A stretch of DNA of 64,000 bases from an uncultured Verrucomicrobiota bacterium. GTDB lineage: Bacteria > Verrucomicrobiota > Verrucomicrobiia > Limisphaerales > UBA9464. Below, in pieces: positions 41,898-50,230 of the stretch; the stretch's first letter is position 1, and every line of letters begins with the position of its first letter. Below the pieces are notes generated by a model. That model ran no database searches, was not told where the DNA came from, and saw nothing but the letters and a program-made list of their open reading frames with translations. The translations under genes were made by a program, and so were the position numbers. Location: positions 1 through 64,000 of the forward strand of contig CAIXUG010000083.1 in the NCBI GenBank assembly GCA_903922605.1, written 5' to 3'.

Positions 41898-42845
41898 TCA
41901 GAGTTTGGTGATCACCCGGAGCTGGGCGCTGCGGGAGCGGGGGTTGGCGGCGAGTTCTTCTTCGGTCGGCAGGATGGGTTTGCGGGTGACTAGCTGCGCC
42001 CGGGGTGGGCGGGGGATGCGCACGTGCGGCAAGTCTTCCTCGCCCGCCGGCACATCGTAGTCGCGCGCCTCGTTGCGCATGAAATCCTTCACGATCCGGT
42101 CCTCGCCGGAATGAAAGGTAATGACGGCGAACACGCTGCCGGGAGCCAGCATCTGCAGGACGCCGGCCAGGCCGCGCTGCAATACCACCGTCTCGTCGTT
42201 GACCGTGATGCGCAGCGCCTGGAACGGCTTGGTCGCGGGGTCGGCCTTGCGCCCATGGCGCGGGCATTCCCGCGCAATACACGCCGCCAGCTGCTTCGTT
42301 GTCTCAAACTTCCGCATCTTCCGCTCCCGTTCAATGGCCCGCGCGATCCGCCGCGCGTCCCGCTCACCGTTTTCCCAAAAAATCCGGGCCAGTTCCTCGA
42401 CCGGCCACTCGTTCACCACCTGCGCCGCCGTCACCGGGTTGTCCGGCGACATCCGCATGTCGAGCGGCCCGTCCTGCTGGAAGCTGAACCCGCGCGCCGC
42501 CGTATCGAGCTGGTGGGAACTGACGCCCAGATCCAGCAGCGCGCCGGCACAGCTTCCCGCCGGCACCCAGTCCGCCGCCGCGGCGAAATTCATCTGCCGC
42601 AGCTCAAAACGCCCCGCGTAGGCCTGCAGCCGTTCAGCCGCCGCCGCGATGGCGCTCGGATCCTGATCGCAGGCGTAAAGGCGACCCGTCGGGGAACTGG
42701 CCTCCAGTATCGCCGCGCTGTGCCCAGCTCCACCACAGGTGCCGTCGAAATAGCTCGCGCCGTCCCGGGGACGCAGCGCCGCCAGGGTTTCGGCCAGCAA
42801 CACTGGGCGGTGGGCAAAGGGTGGGGTTGGGTTCACGCATGGCAC
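41898..42845 (-). CDS. rsmH: 16S rRNA m4C1402 methyltransferase RsmH (MraW)
   Basis: A SAM-dependent enzyme of 315 residues that N4-methylates 16S rRNA C1402. Motifs are HRPVLLAETLAALRP, YFDGTCGGAGHSAAILE (SAM site, about 33-49), GALLDLGVSSHQLD and GFSFQQDGPLDMRM. FHSGEDRIVKDFMR lies in the C-terminal part. Second or third position after mraZ is typical for the dcw operon. Confidence 0.94.
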   Translation of the reverse strand: MPCVNPTPPFAHRPVLLAETLAALRPRDGASYFDGTCGGAGHSAAILEASSPTGRLYACDQDPSAIAAAAERLQAYAGRFELRQMNFAAAADWVPAGSCAGALLDLGVSSHQLDTAARGFSFQQDGPLDMRMSPDNPVTAAQVVNEWPVEELARIFWENGERDARRIARAIERERKMRKFETTKQLAACIARECPRHGRKADPATKPFQALRITVNDETVVLQRGLAGVLQMLAPGSVFAVITFHSGEDRIVKDFMRNEARDYDVPAGEEDLPHVRIPRPPRAQLVTRKPILPTEEELAANPRSRSAQLRVITKL

Positions 42846-42850
42846 CGGGG

Positions 42851-43363
42851 TCAGTCGAGTTTAACCACTTGGCCGGCTTTGTTCCGGTCCCGCAGCCGCC
42901 GCCAGGCATGATCCTGGTTGTCATTGGTCGGTGCGGCCGGAGGGGTTTGAAAAAGCACTTTGGGGTCGCGGCGCTCGACCACGGTCAGGCTGTCGTCATC
43001 GCGCAGGCTGTTTTGCAAGGGGCGGACGTTTTGCAGCCGGAATTCGCCCTGGACCAGCCGTCCATCCACACGTCGTCGGTTGCCGCCCAGCAGCCAGCCA
43101 AAAAAACTGTGCTTCGGTTTGAAAACCGACTTAGCAAACGTTAACGTTGAGGTGGGCTTAGTCGGTGCCGCTTGGCTGGCGGGCTTCGCCGGGTCTGTTG
43201 CCTCTTTGGCGTTGGCCGAGGAAAACAAGCCCGCATCGGCGGTGTTATCGGTAACGGACGGTTTAAACTTGGGCACTAGGCCAGGTTCAGCCGCTCGATA
43301 GGCGGGCTTGCGGCCCAAGCCCACCATGCTGCGACCCACTGCGAATAGATTGGACAAGCCCAT
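42851..43363 (-). CDS. unknown protein between mraZ and rsmH
   Basis: A 170-residue protein of unknown function. The N-terminus (MGLSNLFAVGRSMVGLGRK) is amphipathic and could touch the membrane. The middle is Ala/Lys/Thr/Pro-rich and probably disordered (about 40-80), and the C-terminal part (about 85-165, RVDGRLVQGEFRLQNVRPLQ) is polar with beta-like stretches. No signal peptide or known domain was recognised. It is separated from mraZ by 3 bp and from rsmH by 5 bp, so it is firmly part of the operon. Confidence 0.75.
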   Translation of the reverse strand: MGLSNLFAVGRSMVGLGRKPAYRAAEPGLVPKFKPSVTDNTADAGLFSSANAKEATDPAKPASQAAPTKPTSTLTFAKSVFKPKHSFFGWLLGGNRRRVDGRLVQGEFRLQNVRPLQNSLRDDDSLTVVERRDPKVLFQTPPAAPTNDNQDHAWRRLRDRNKAGQVVKLD

Positions 43364-43366
43364 AGG

Positions 43367-43900
43367 TCAGAACATGTTTTCGTATCCCTCGGCGGCGAGA
43401 GCGTCGTCCGCCTTGGTGCACTTCTCGAAGATAGCCGGATCCCAGATTTCGAAATGAGTGCCTGCCCCGACAAAGTGGGCCTCCTTATCCAGGCCGGTTT
43501 GCGCGGCCATCTTGGGCGGCAGGCACAGCCGGCCGGCGGGATCGACACTCAGCTCGAACGTATTATGGAAAAGCTTGCGACGCACGGCTCCCGCTTGGCG
43601 GTTGCCGAGGTTCTGACGATCCATCCTTTCGAGCATCGCCTCAAACTGCCGGCGCGTGAGCCCCATGACGTAGGCGAACTCGCGTTCCGACTGCATGTGG
43701 GAGTGCGGCATCATCACGAGCATGTACTTGGTTTCAGGATCCTGCGGACGCCAGTTGGCCGGAAACTGCACGCGCTTCTGGCCGTCGAGCTTATGGTCAA
43801 AATTCCACGTAAACCGCTGTTCGCCCGACGGCACCAACGCAGACGCCGAGACCCCTGTGGAGGGGGAACTCTCGCTGGCGTTGTTGGTCGATTCGGACAT
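43367..43900 (-). CDS. mraZ: transcriptional regulator MraZ
   Basis: A 177-residue DNA-binding protein with two SpoVT/AbrB-like (MraZ) repeats. The first is near residues 30-75 (FDHKLDGQKRVQFPANWRPQ), the second near 115-155 (FELSVDPAGRLCLPPKMAAQTG). A polar N-terminal extension of about 25 residues and a C-terminal tail are extra compared with the usual 140-150. ATG 43900 is preferred over the open frame to 44029 because a three-repeat operator lies directly upstream. MraZ represses its own dcw operon in other bacteria. Confidence 0.9.
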   Translation of the reverse strand: MSESTNNASESSPSTGVSASALVPSGEQRFTWNFDHKLDGQKRVQFPANWRPQDPETKYMLVMMPHSHMQSEREFAYVMGLTRRQFEAMLERMDRQNLGNRQAGAVRRKLFHNTFELSVDPAGRLCLPPKMAAQTGLDKEAHFVGAGTHFEIWDPAIFEKCTKADDALAAEGYENMF

Positions 43901-43913
43901 GAGCGTCGTGACT

Positions 43914-43943
43914 ATTTTCCACTGAACGCCCCTTTTTTCCACT
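43914..43943 (-). promoter_or_regulatory. MraZ operator: three 10-bp direct repeats
   Basis: On the coding strand, three contiguous decamers read AGTGGAAAAA, AGGGGCGTTC and AGTGGAAAAT. They share AGNGG at a strict 10-bp period. This is the geometry of known MraZ boxes (three TGGG-type repeats, each 5 bp apart). They begin 14 bp upstream of the mraZ ATG, just downstream of a predicted promoter, which fits repression by MraZ itself. Confidence 0.75.
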
Positions 43944-43960
43944 AGTGGCCGGAAACTGCA

Positions 43961-43989
43961 ATAATTTTCGTGTTTTTTGAGCTTGCCAA
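43961..43989 (-). promoter_or_regulatory. predicted promoter of the dcw operon
   Basis: On the minus strand, TTGGCA (43984-43989) and AATTAT (43961-43966) are spaced by 17 bp, matching a sigma70-type -35 (5 of 6) and -10 (4 of 6). The transcription start would fall just upstream of or within the MraZ decamers. No better match was seen in the 333-bp gap to queA. Confidence 0.55.
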
Positions 43990-44233
43990 CTTGCTCACAA
44001 TACGCGGCTTCGTACCTGTGAGTAACCATTCCAGCAAAAGCCAGCCAAGCAAATCAACCTGCTGAATCGCAACATGAAGCGCGCTTTTTATGGAACATAT
44101 TCAGGCGGTGAATAACTGGTGGATATCTGCTTTCCGAAGCGTACTGGGGTAAATTGGGGTGGAACCGTCGGCCTGGCGCGTCTCACTAAGCTTTGCTAGT
44201 CGCTCCGGTGCCAAAGGCTTAGTTTCGGGCGTC
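43990..44233. other. remaining intergenic DNA between mraZ and queA
   Basis: The whole mraZ-queA gap is 333 bp. Besides the mraZ promoter and operator, two TGGGGT hexamers with a 10-bp period occur on the plus strand at 44145-44150 and 44155-44160. They may be a weaker MraZ-like site or chance. The queA ORF is open upstream to 44159 but that part looks non-coding. Confidence 0.35.
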
Positions 44234-45313
44234 GTGCTGACTGCTGATTTCGACTATTTGCTGCCCCAGGAGCTGATCGCCCAGCATCCCGCCTCCCGCC
44301 GGGATGGCTCCCGGTTGCTGGTATTGAAACGCCCGGCCGGTACCATTGAGCATCATGCCTTTAGCGCTTTTTCCAGTTTTCTGAAGTCGGGGGACTTGCT
44401 GGTGCTGAACAACTCGCGGGTGATTCCCGCTCGGCTCCGGGGCTTCAAACCCGATACCGGGGGCGAGATCGAAATCCTGCTCTTGGAAGAAAATGGCCCG
44501 CTCGACTGGTGGGTCATGCTGCGTCCGGGCAAACGCGTCCGACCGGGAACGAAAATCATCTTCCGCAGCCCCGATGGTCAGATATCGCCACTGCAAGCCG
44601 TGGTTCTGGCCAAGAACGAAGAAGGGCATTGCCGCCTGCGGTTTTCGGGGGTGACCGATTTTCCCGCGACGCTTTCCGCGCTGGGGGAGATGCCGTTGCC
44701 GCCCTACATCAGCCGCAACCCGCCCGCCACCGGCGCGGAAGATCGTTCCCGTTATCAGACCGTGTTTGCCCGGCATGACGGTTCGGTGGCCGCCCCCACG
44801 GCGGGCCTGCATTTCACCGAGGAGCTGCTCGCCTCGTTACGTGCCGGTGGCATCGGCGTCGAGTTTGTCACCCTGCACGTCGGGCACGGGACGTTTGCGC
44901 CGGTGAAGGCCGGGCGGGTCGAGGAACATGTCATGCATGAGGAGCGGTTCGAGGTCCCGCCCGAAACGGCCGCCGCCGTGAATCTCGCCCGGGCGGAAGG
45001 CCGCCGGGTCATTGCGGTTGGCACGACCAGCGTGCGCGTGCTCGAAAGTGTGGCCCGGGAACACGGCGGCAAACTCGTCGCCGGACCCGGCCGGACCCGC
45101 ATTTTTCTGTATCCGCCGACGAAGCTCACAGTGGTGGATGCCCTGCTGACCAATTTTCACCTGCCCCAAAGCACGTTGCTGATGCTCGTGAGCGCCCTCG
45201 TCGCACCCGGGGAGCATCCCCGAGGCCGCGATCTTCTGCTGGCGGCCTATGCGGAGGCCGTGCGTGAGCGCTACCGGTTTTTCAGCTACGGCGACGCGAT
45301 GCTGATCTTATGA
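44234..45313 (+). CDS. queA: S-adenosylmethionine:tRNA ribosyltransferase-isomerase QueA
   Basis: An enzyme of queuosine synthesis that builds epoxyqueuosine on tRNA from SAM. It is 359 residues from GTG 44234, which aligns with the usual family start (LTADFDYLLPQELIAQHP). Signatures include LLVLNNSRVIPARLRG, YQTVFARHDGSVAAPTAGLHF, VTLHVGHGTFAPV and the C-terminal LTNFHLPQSTLLMLVSA. The stop overlaps the next gene by ATGA. Confidence 0.93.
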   Translation: MLTADFDYLLPQELIAQHPASRRDGSRLLVLKRPAGTIEHHAFSAFSSFLKSGDLLVLNNSRVIPARLRGFKPDTGGEIEILLLEENGPLDWWVMLRPGKRVRPGTKIIFRSPDGQISPLQAVVLAKNEEGHCRLRFSGVTDFPATLSALGEMPLPPYISRNPPATGAEDRSRYQTVFARHDGSVAAPTAGLHFTEELLASLRAGGIGVEFVTLHVGHGTFAPVKAGRVEEHVMHEERFEVPPETAAAVNLARAEGRRVIAVGTTSVRVLESVAREHGGKLVAGPGRTRIFLYPPTKLTVVDALLTNFHLPQSTLLMLVSALVAPGEHPRGRDLLLAAYAEAVRERYRFFSYGDAMLIL

Positions 45314-46017
45314 GCGCTGCGCCCGACCGCCCCTTTGTCTTGATAAACATGGCCATGACGGCGGATGGCAAGATCGCCACGGCCAACCGCGCCGTGACCA
45401 CCTTTGGCAGCGCCCGGGATGCGCGGCATCTCTATGAACTCCGTGCCACGGCGGATGCGATCCTGTGCGGCGCACGCACAGTCGAGGAAACTGGCGCCAC
45501 GCTGGGCAACGGGGGCGAAGTCCACCGACGCTCCCGATTGCGGCGCGGACTGGCCGAATATCCGGTCCGGGTCATCGCCAGCGCGTCCGCGTCGATTTCA
45601 TCTTCGGCGGCGATCTGGCAGAAGAAATTCTCACCGCTAATCGTGCTGGTCGGAGCCAAAGCCACGAAACGGAACGTCAAGCGGCTCGAAAAGCTCGGCG
45701 CGCTCGTGTGGGTTTCATCGGGTGCGGACGTCGATTTGGCGATGATGCTGGGCCGGTTGCGCTCCGAGTTTGGCGTGCAACGGCTCCTGTGTGAGGGCGG
45801 CGGCGGGCTGAACGACGCGCTCTTCCGGGCGGGCTTGGTGGATGAGCTACACCTCACGCTCTGTCCGCGCATTTTCGGCGGACGCCAATCCCCGACCATT
45901 GCCGATGGCCTCGGATTTCAACGGCTGGGCGATGCCGCGTTGTTCGAGCTGAGCTCCGCCAAGCGTCACGGCGACGAGCTGTTTCTGGTCTATCGCGCCG
46001 TGCGCCCGACGGGCTGA
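45310..46017 (+). CDS. RibD C-terminal-type NADPH-dependent reductase
   Basis: A 235-residue protein of the dihydrofolate reductase-like RibD_C family. Motifs are NMAMTADGKIATANRAVTTFG (13-33), LRATADAILCGARTVEETG and the C-terminal LLCEGGGGLNDALFRAGLVDE with CPRIFGG. Standalone members reduce diaminoribosylamino-pyrimidinone in riboflavin biosynthesis, but others have unrelated substrates. It is translationally coupled to queA. Confidence 0.85.
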   Translation: MSAAPDRPFVLINMAMTADGKIATANRAVTTFGSARDARHLYELRATADAILCGARTVEETGATLGNGGEVHRRSRLRRGLAEYPVRVIASASASISSSAAIWQKKFSPLIVLVGAKATKRNVKRLEKLGALVWVSSGADVDLAMMLGRLRSEFGVQRLLCEGGGGLNDALFRAGLVDELHLTLCPRIFGGRQSPTIADGLGFQRLGDAALFELSSAKRHGDELFLVYRAVRPTG

Positions 46018-46023
46018 GCGCGA

Positions 46024-46926
46024 CTACTTTTTCAGTCCGCGCAACTGCTCGTCGAACCAGTCGGCGAACACCACCACATCTTTGTCCAAGCCGGGCCAGC
46101 CGTGATCCAGGCCGGGCTTGCGGATGAGTTTCACCGGAGCCTTCACGCCCACCTCTTCGCACTTCTTCATGAAAATCTCGGCCTGATAGATGGGCACGAG
46201 CTTGTCGGCCTCGCCGTGGATGATGAGCGTCGGCGGCATGTCCGCCTTCACGAAATTGATCGGCGAGATTTCCTTTCCGTACACCGCCCGGCTCTCCGCC
46301 GTGTCGCTGCGCGGCCCGAAGGCGGGCTTGAAATTGGCCAGTACGCCCACGCCCACCGCATCGTCGCCCGGCGCGCGCCAGTTGAGGTAATCGGTCGGCG
46401 GGAAGAAGCAGGCCACGGCCTGCACCGCACTGGATTCGCGGTCAATGGGATCGGCAGCATCGGTCTTTCCCGGACCGCCCTGCGTGCCCATCGTCAGGGA
46501 CAGATGTCCGCCCGCGCTGGCCCCGAAGATGCCGAACCCGTCGGGCTTCACGCCGTATTCCGCCGCGTGGTGACGCACGAAGCGGATGGCGCGATGGATG
46601 TCCTGGGTGATCTCCGGAATGGTGAACTTCGGCTGCGACCCATGCACCACGCCGAAGACAGTATAGCCACGGTCCAGCACCGGACTGAGGAGCCCGCCCT
46701 TGAGCGAGCCATCCAGTGACTCATGGCTGGAGAAAAATCCGCCTGACACCATGAAAATCACCCCATAACCATTGGGCTTGGCGGGCCGGATGACATCCAG
46801 CGTCAGCGCGACGCCCGATTTGCGTCCGTAGATGACCTCCGTGCGGTTATAGGCGGACTGGTCTTCCGCATGGACGGCGAAAAGGCCCAGAAACAAAACG
46901 CAACAGGCGAGACGGAGGGAGCGCAT
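46024..46926 (-). CDS. exported alpha/beta-hydrolase (esterase/dienelactone-hydrolase type)
   Basis: A 300-residue protein with a signal peptide (1-20, MRSLRLACCVLFLGLFAVHA). The hydrolase fold has GVIFMVSGGFFSS, the nucleophile elbow GIFGASAGGHLSL, an acid residue in IHGEADKLVPI and the catalytic His in PGLDHGWPG. It resembles BD-FAE-like carbohydrate esterases. ATG 46926 is chosen for the signal peptide. It is convergent with the RibD-type gene. Confidence 0.83.
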   Translation of the reverse strand: MRSLRLACCVLFLGLFAVHAEDQSAYNRTEVIYGRKSGVALTLDVIRPAKPNGYGVIFMVSGGFFSSHESLDGSLKGGLLSPVLDRGYTVFGVVHGSQPKFTIPEITQDIHRAIRFVRHHAAEYGVKPDGFGIFGASAGGHLSLTMGTQGGPGKTDAADPIDRESSAVQAVACFFPPTDYLNWRAPGDDAVGVGVLANFKPAFGPRSDTAESRAVYGKEISPINFVKADMPPTLIIHGEADKLVPIYQAEIFMKKCEEVGVKAPVKLIRKPGLDHGWPGLDKDVVVFADWFDEQLRGLKK

Positions 46927-46968
46927 GGGCAGAGGATGCCGGCCTGAACCTTCGCCGCAAGTCCGGGC

Positions 46969-47050
46969 TCCCAATCTTGCTCCTGCTCTTGTTCTTGCTC
47001 TGCCTCCACTAACAGCGACCGAGAGAGCAAGAGCAGGAGCAAGATTGGGA
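46969..47050. repeat. 23-bp perfect hairpin repeat
   Basis: The left arm TCCCAATCTTGCTCCTGCTC begins at 46969, and its perfect 23-bp reverse complement ends at 47050. Between them are further CTCTTG/CAAGAG units. The arms are built of TTGCTC-like hexamers. It lies upstream of the esterase and downstream of the S41 gene, both on the minus strand, so it may act as a terminator or processed RNA hairpin. Confidence 0.8.
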
Positions 47051-47087
47051 CGAGGCGCCTTCGCTAGTTCTGACGCCTCGCTTCACA

Positions 47088-48110
47088 TCAAGGCGCGCGA
47101 ACGACGCTCAGCCCCTTCAGCAAATCCACCGCCCGGGCCAGTACCGGGTCGCGGATGACCCGGGGCAATTCCACCGGTGCGCCCGAAGCATTGGTCACGG
47201 CTTCCACCGATTTGCCCTCCTGACGGGCGCGGACCAGGTCGGCCTCGGTCAGCTTTTTCCGGACCTTGGGCGCGGCGGCCACCCGGTTCGTGCCGAGGTT
47301 GGCGCTGCCTAACGCGAGCGCAAACGGATCGGCGAGATACGACCGCTCCGTTTCGGTCCGGACCGTCACCGGGATGTCGGGCACCACACCACCGGCCGGC
47401 AGGGGCACTCCATCACCGCTCAGCACGGGCGTTACGGCAAGGCGAAGTCGGCGGCCATTGGAGAGGGCAAATTCGCGATAAAGGCTGGCCTCGCCCGCCG
47501 TGGTGCCCCCGAGCACCAGCGCGACGCCTGCATGGCGCAAGCCGGCCGCCACCGCCTCGGCCGCGCCGCGCGTTTCGCGGTTCACGAGCACGGCCAGCGG
47601 CTGGCTGAACGCATTGGTCTTGGCGGTGGAGACGAAGGGGCCTTCACCCCAGTCGAGCACCTTCTGCCCACCGGGCAGGAACTGGTCCATCACCTGCGCC
47701 GCCGTGGCAAAATCTCGTCCGCCGGCGAAGCGCAGATCGATCACGAGGCCTTTGAGCTGATTGGTGGCGGCCGCCTTGGCGAGCGCTGAAGCCAGCCGTG
47801 TCGCCACGTCGCCGCTCACCTCACCGAGCCGCACGTAGCCGTAGCCGCCCTCAAACGTGGTGGCGACGGGCAGCAGGTCCGTCGGAGCCTCGTTGGTCAC
47901 CGGCTGGTCGGTGAACTGGGCCCGTCCGCCGAGCTGCTGGACGAGGCCTTCGATGGCCATTTCGTTCAGTTTGGCGGCGTCGAGCGTGAGATTGGTGCGA
48001 ATCAGCTCGAACACCTCGCTGAACGGCGGAGCCTCCGCTGCCCGGGTGGACGGGAGCGGGTGCGCCAGCAACGCCAGCAGAACGGGGAGCCATCGGAACC
48101 GGATCGTCAT
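47088..48110 (-). CDS. S41 (CtpA/Tsp)-family protein without catalytic residues
   Basis: A 340-residue exported protein with a signal peptide (about 1-25, ending TRAAEA). The S41 core is recognisable: GYGYVRLGEVSGDVATRL, LKGLVIDLRFAGGRDFATAA, LAVLVNRETRGAAEAVAAGL and LVLGGTTAGEASLY. In active enzymes the Ser and Lys lie 25 residues apart in S-A-S-x-S-E and T-F-G-K-G. Here the equivalents are Gly182 and Glu207. No PDZ domain is seen. It is probably a pseudo-protease with a binding role. ATG 48110 is the start, as the long frame to 49418 is a shadow. Confidence 0.82.
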   Translation of the reverse strand: MTIRFRWLPVLLALLAHPLPSTRAAEAPPFSEVFELIRTNLTLDAAKLNEMAIEGLVQQLGGRAQFTDQPVTNEAPTDLLPVATTFEGGYGYVRLGEVSGDVATRLASALAKAAATNQLKGLVIDLRFAGGRDFATAAQVMDQFLPGGQKVLDWGEGPFVSTAKTNAFSQPLAVLVNRETRGAAEAVAAGLRHAGVALVLGGTTAGEASLYREFALSNGRRLRLAVTPVLSGDGVPLPAGGVVPDIPVTVRTETERSYLADPFALALGSANLGTNRVAAAPKVRKKLTEADLVRARQEGKSVEAVTNASGAPVELPRVIRDPVLARAVDLLKGLSVVRAP

Positions 48111-48236
48111 CGCGCGAAGGTTATCGGCCACGGCCCGCCGTCGCGCAACGAAACTTCGCCATGTCTCCCTGCCAACCGAATGTTTGTGCCGGGATGCAGG
48201 GAGGGCCCGGGTCGGATTGCTGGCGGTTGACCAACG

Positions 48237-50093
48237 GTGGTTTCCCCCGCAGCTTGGGCACGCTTGCCTCGTCCTGTTATCTTCCTGCTGCTGGTCCTCG
48301 CGGTTCTCGCGGGGCGTGCTGACGTTTCCACCCCTAAACCGACCAACGCCGTCCCGGCGGACGCCTTTGTGCTCCACCGGTTCGAACTGCTGCCGCCGTT
48401 TGTCGCACCCCGCCTGAGCGGGGCGCAGTTTCCGCCGAACATCCCGATGGCTTCCGTGGAGGCGATGGCTTTCAGCGAGGGGCGGCTCTGGCTGAGTGCG
48501 CGCCCGCGCGGGGCCACCGCTCTGCCGGCGGGGGCTGGCAAGCTGTGGGTCTTCACGCTCGACTCCAATCTGCTCGAACCGGTCGGTGGTGTGCTGGAGC
48601 CGCGCATCATCAATGCGCTGCACGCCACGGGTGGCCGTCTGTGGCTTGCGCTGGATGGCGGGGCGGCCCGCTTCAATCCGGACACACGGGGGGTGGACAC
48701 CTTCGGCACGGCACGCGGGCTCAGCGCCACGAACCTTCTCGGCTTCGCCGACATGGATGCCGGTCTGTTGACGCTTGGCCAATCCGGCGGGCTCTACAGC
48801 CTGGCACGCGGGGCGGCCAACTTCACGCGGCTGAGTTCCCCCGCGCCCACCGAGAACCTGCGCGAGTCCGAGCCGTGGCGTTTCTTCGACGGCTCCCGCG
48901 ACTGGCTGCTGGCCGCCACTGATCACGCGGTCGCCAACCGGAACATCCGGGGGACTCAATGGCTGCCGCTGAAGGATGAGCTGGGACGCAATTCGCCGCG
49001 ACTGGAGCCACCGACCGTCCGCTGCGTGGCCGGGGATGGCGACGGCGGTTTCTGGCTGGGCAGCGATGCCGGCCTGCATTGGCTGAACCCGGACAACGGC
49101 GGCGTGGAGAACCGTTTTGCCCCCGTCGGGGTCACCGTGCCAGGCGGCCTGGGGATTGCGCTGGCGCCAGGCTTTCAGGTCTCGGCCGCTGGCTATGCCA
49201 TGGCCCGTACGCGGGTCATGGCCGGGGTGCGCGACCGCATGCGCCAGCGCGCACGGCTGGCCCGCGCCGGTGCCGATGCGGGACTCACCCTCAGTCCGGT
49301 GGTGCCCATGAGCCGGCTGCCGGGCGGTGTGACCGCGCTCCTGCAGGACAATGCCTTTCTCTGGGTGGCCACGACCGACGGCGCCAACACCAACCGTGCC
49401 CGCGTGCTGCTGCTGCACACGCCCAGCCGGCGCTGGGTCGGCTGGTTTCTGGTCGGTTCGCCGGTGCGAAGCCTCGCGGCCAATGACCGCTTCCTCTGGC
49501 TCGGGCTCGATGTGACCCGCGCCCCCGCAGCCACGCCCCTGATCGCGTTGGAGAAGCTGCCCCTGACCGGCGTGCCGCCGGTCCGTTGGACGCCCGATGC
49601 GCTGAAACCCGAGGAACTCGGCACCAAACTGGCGTCCCTGTCGGTAAAGGAGCGGGCCGTCTATGCCTTCTTCGGCGGCGAACCGGCCAAGGTCGTCGAG
49701 CTGCTGGCGCCGGACGGCCAGGCGCGTGAGGGGATCGATGCGGAATCACTGTTCCTCCTCGCGTTCGCGCACGATGCCACCGGGCTGGGGCAGCCGGAGC
49801 GGCTCGACCAGTTCCTGACGCAACTGCGGACCCAATTCCCCGACAGCCTGTTCACGGAGATTGCCGACAGCGTGCGTCCCGCTGCGCGGGCGGCGGTCAT
49901 AGCCAAGGAGCCCACCGGTGAAACGGTGGCGGAAATCATCGCGCGCCGTGATCTGGACGGCGACGGCAAGCTCAACCCGATCGAGTTCAAGCTGTGGCGC
50001 GGCCCCGATGCGGATTTCAAGGCCGCCGACAAAAACGGCGATGGGCAGATAGATGCGACGGAATTGGGGGCGTTGCTGAAGGTGGCGAAGTAG
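48237..50093 (+). CDS. secreted beta-propeller-like protein with two EF-hands
   Basis: A 618-residue protein starting at GTG 48237 with a signal peptide (about 1-28, ending LAGRA). The middle (about 60-430) has repeated beta blades with motifs such as LRLSARPRG-like and GGFWLGSDAGLHWLNPDNGG, typical of two-component-type periplasmic propellers. The C-terminus has two perfect EF-hand loops (DLDGDGKLNPIE, 572-583; DKNGDGQIDATE, 598-609). It probably binds calcium. The TAG stop is inside a palindromic repeat. Confidence 0.78.
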   Translation: MVSPAAWARLPRPVIFLLLVLAVLAGRADVSTPKPTNAVPADAFVLHRFELLPPFVAPRLSGAQFPPNIPMASVEAMAFSEGRLWLSARPRGATALPAGAGKLWVFTLDSNLLEPVGGVLEPRIINALHATGGRLWLALDGGAARFNPDTRGVDTFGTARGLSATNLLGFADMDAGLLTLGQSGGLYSLARGAANFTRLSSPAPTENLRESEPWRFFDGSRDWLLAATDHAVANRNIRGTQWLPLKDELGRNSPRLEPPTVRCVAGDGDGGFWLGSDAGLHWLNPDNGGVENRFAPVGVTVPGGLGIALAPGFQVSAAGYAMARTRVMAGVRDRMRQRARLARAGADAGLTLSPVVPMSRLPGGVTALLQDNAFLWVATTDGANTNRARVLLLHTPSRRWVGWFLVGSPVRSLAANDRFLWLGLDVTRAPAATPLIALEKLPLTGVPPVRWTPDALKPEELGTKLASLSVKERAVYAFFGGEPAKVVELLAPDGQAREGIDAESLFLLAFAHDATGLGQPERLDQFLTQLRTQFPDSLFTEIADSVRPAARAAVIAKEPTGETVAEIIARRDLDGDGKLNPIEFKLWRGPDADFKAADKNGDGQIDATELGALLKVAK

Positions 50094-50216
50094 GACGGGG
50101 CGTCTCGCCCGTCCTCTGGAATTTCTGCCCTCAAGCGCTTGCCCACCTCAAAACGCGAAGGAAACAGGCCTCGACGAGGGAAAAGTCAGAAGACGGGCGG
50201 GACGCCCGTCCTACTT
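50089..50216. repeat. inverted repeat overlapping the EF-hand gene stop
   Basis: Left arm AAGTAGGACGGGGCGTCTCG and right arm AGACGGGCGGGACGCCCGTC...CTACTT are imperfect reverse complements. The first TAG is the stop codon of the preceding gene. A central segment (about 50116-50188) is not palindromic. Confidence 0.75.
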
Positions 50217-50230
50217 GGGAGGCTGCGCCA

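Noticed and set aside
44145-44160. Second MraZ-type site (two TGGGGT) in front of queA
   Set aside because: Only two units and in plus orientation near the queA upstream frame. Kept as a note but not called as an operator.
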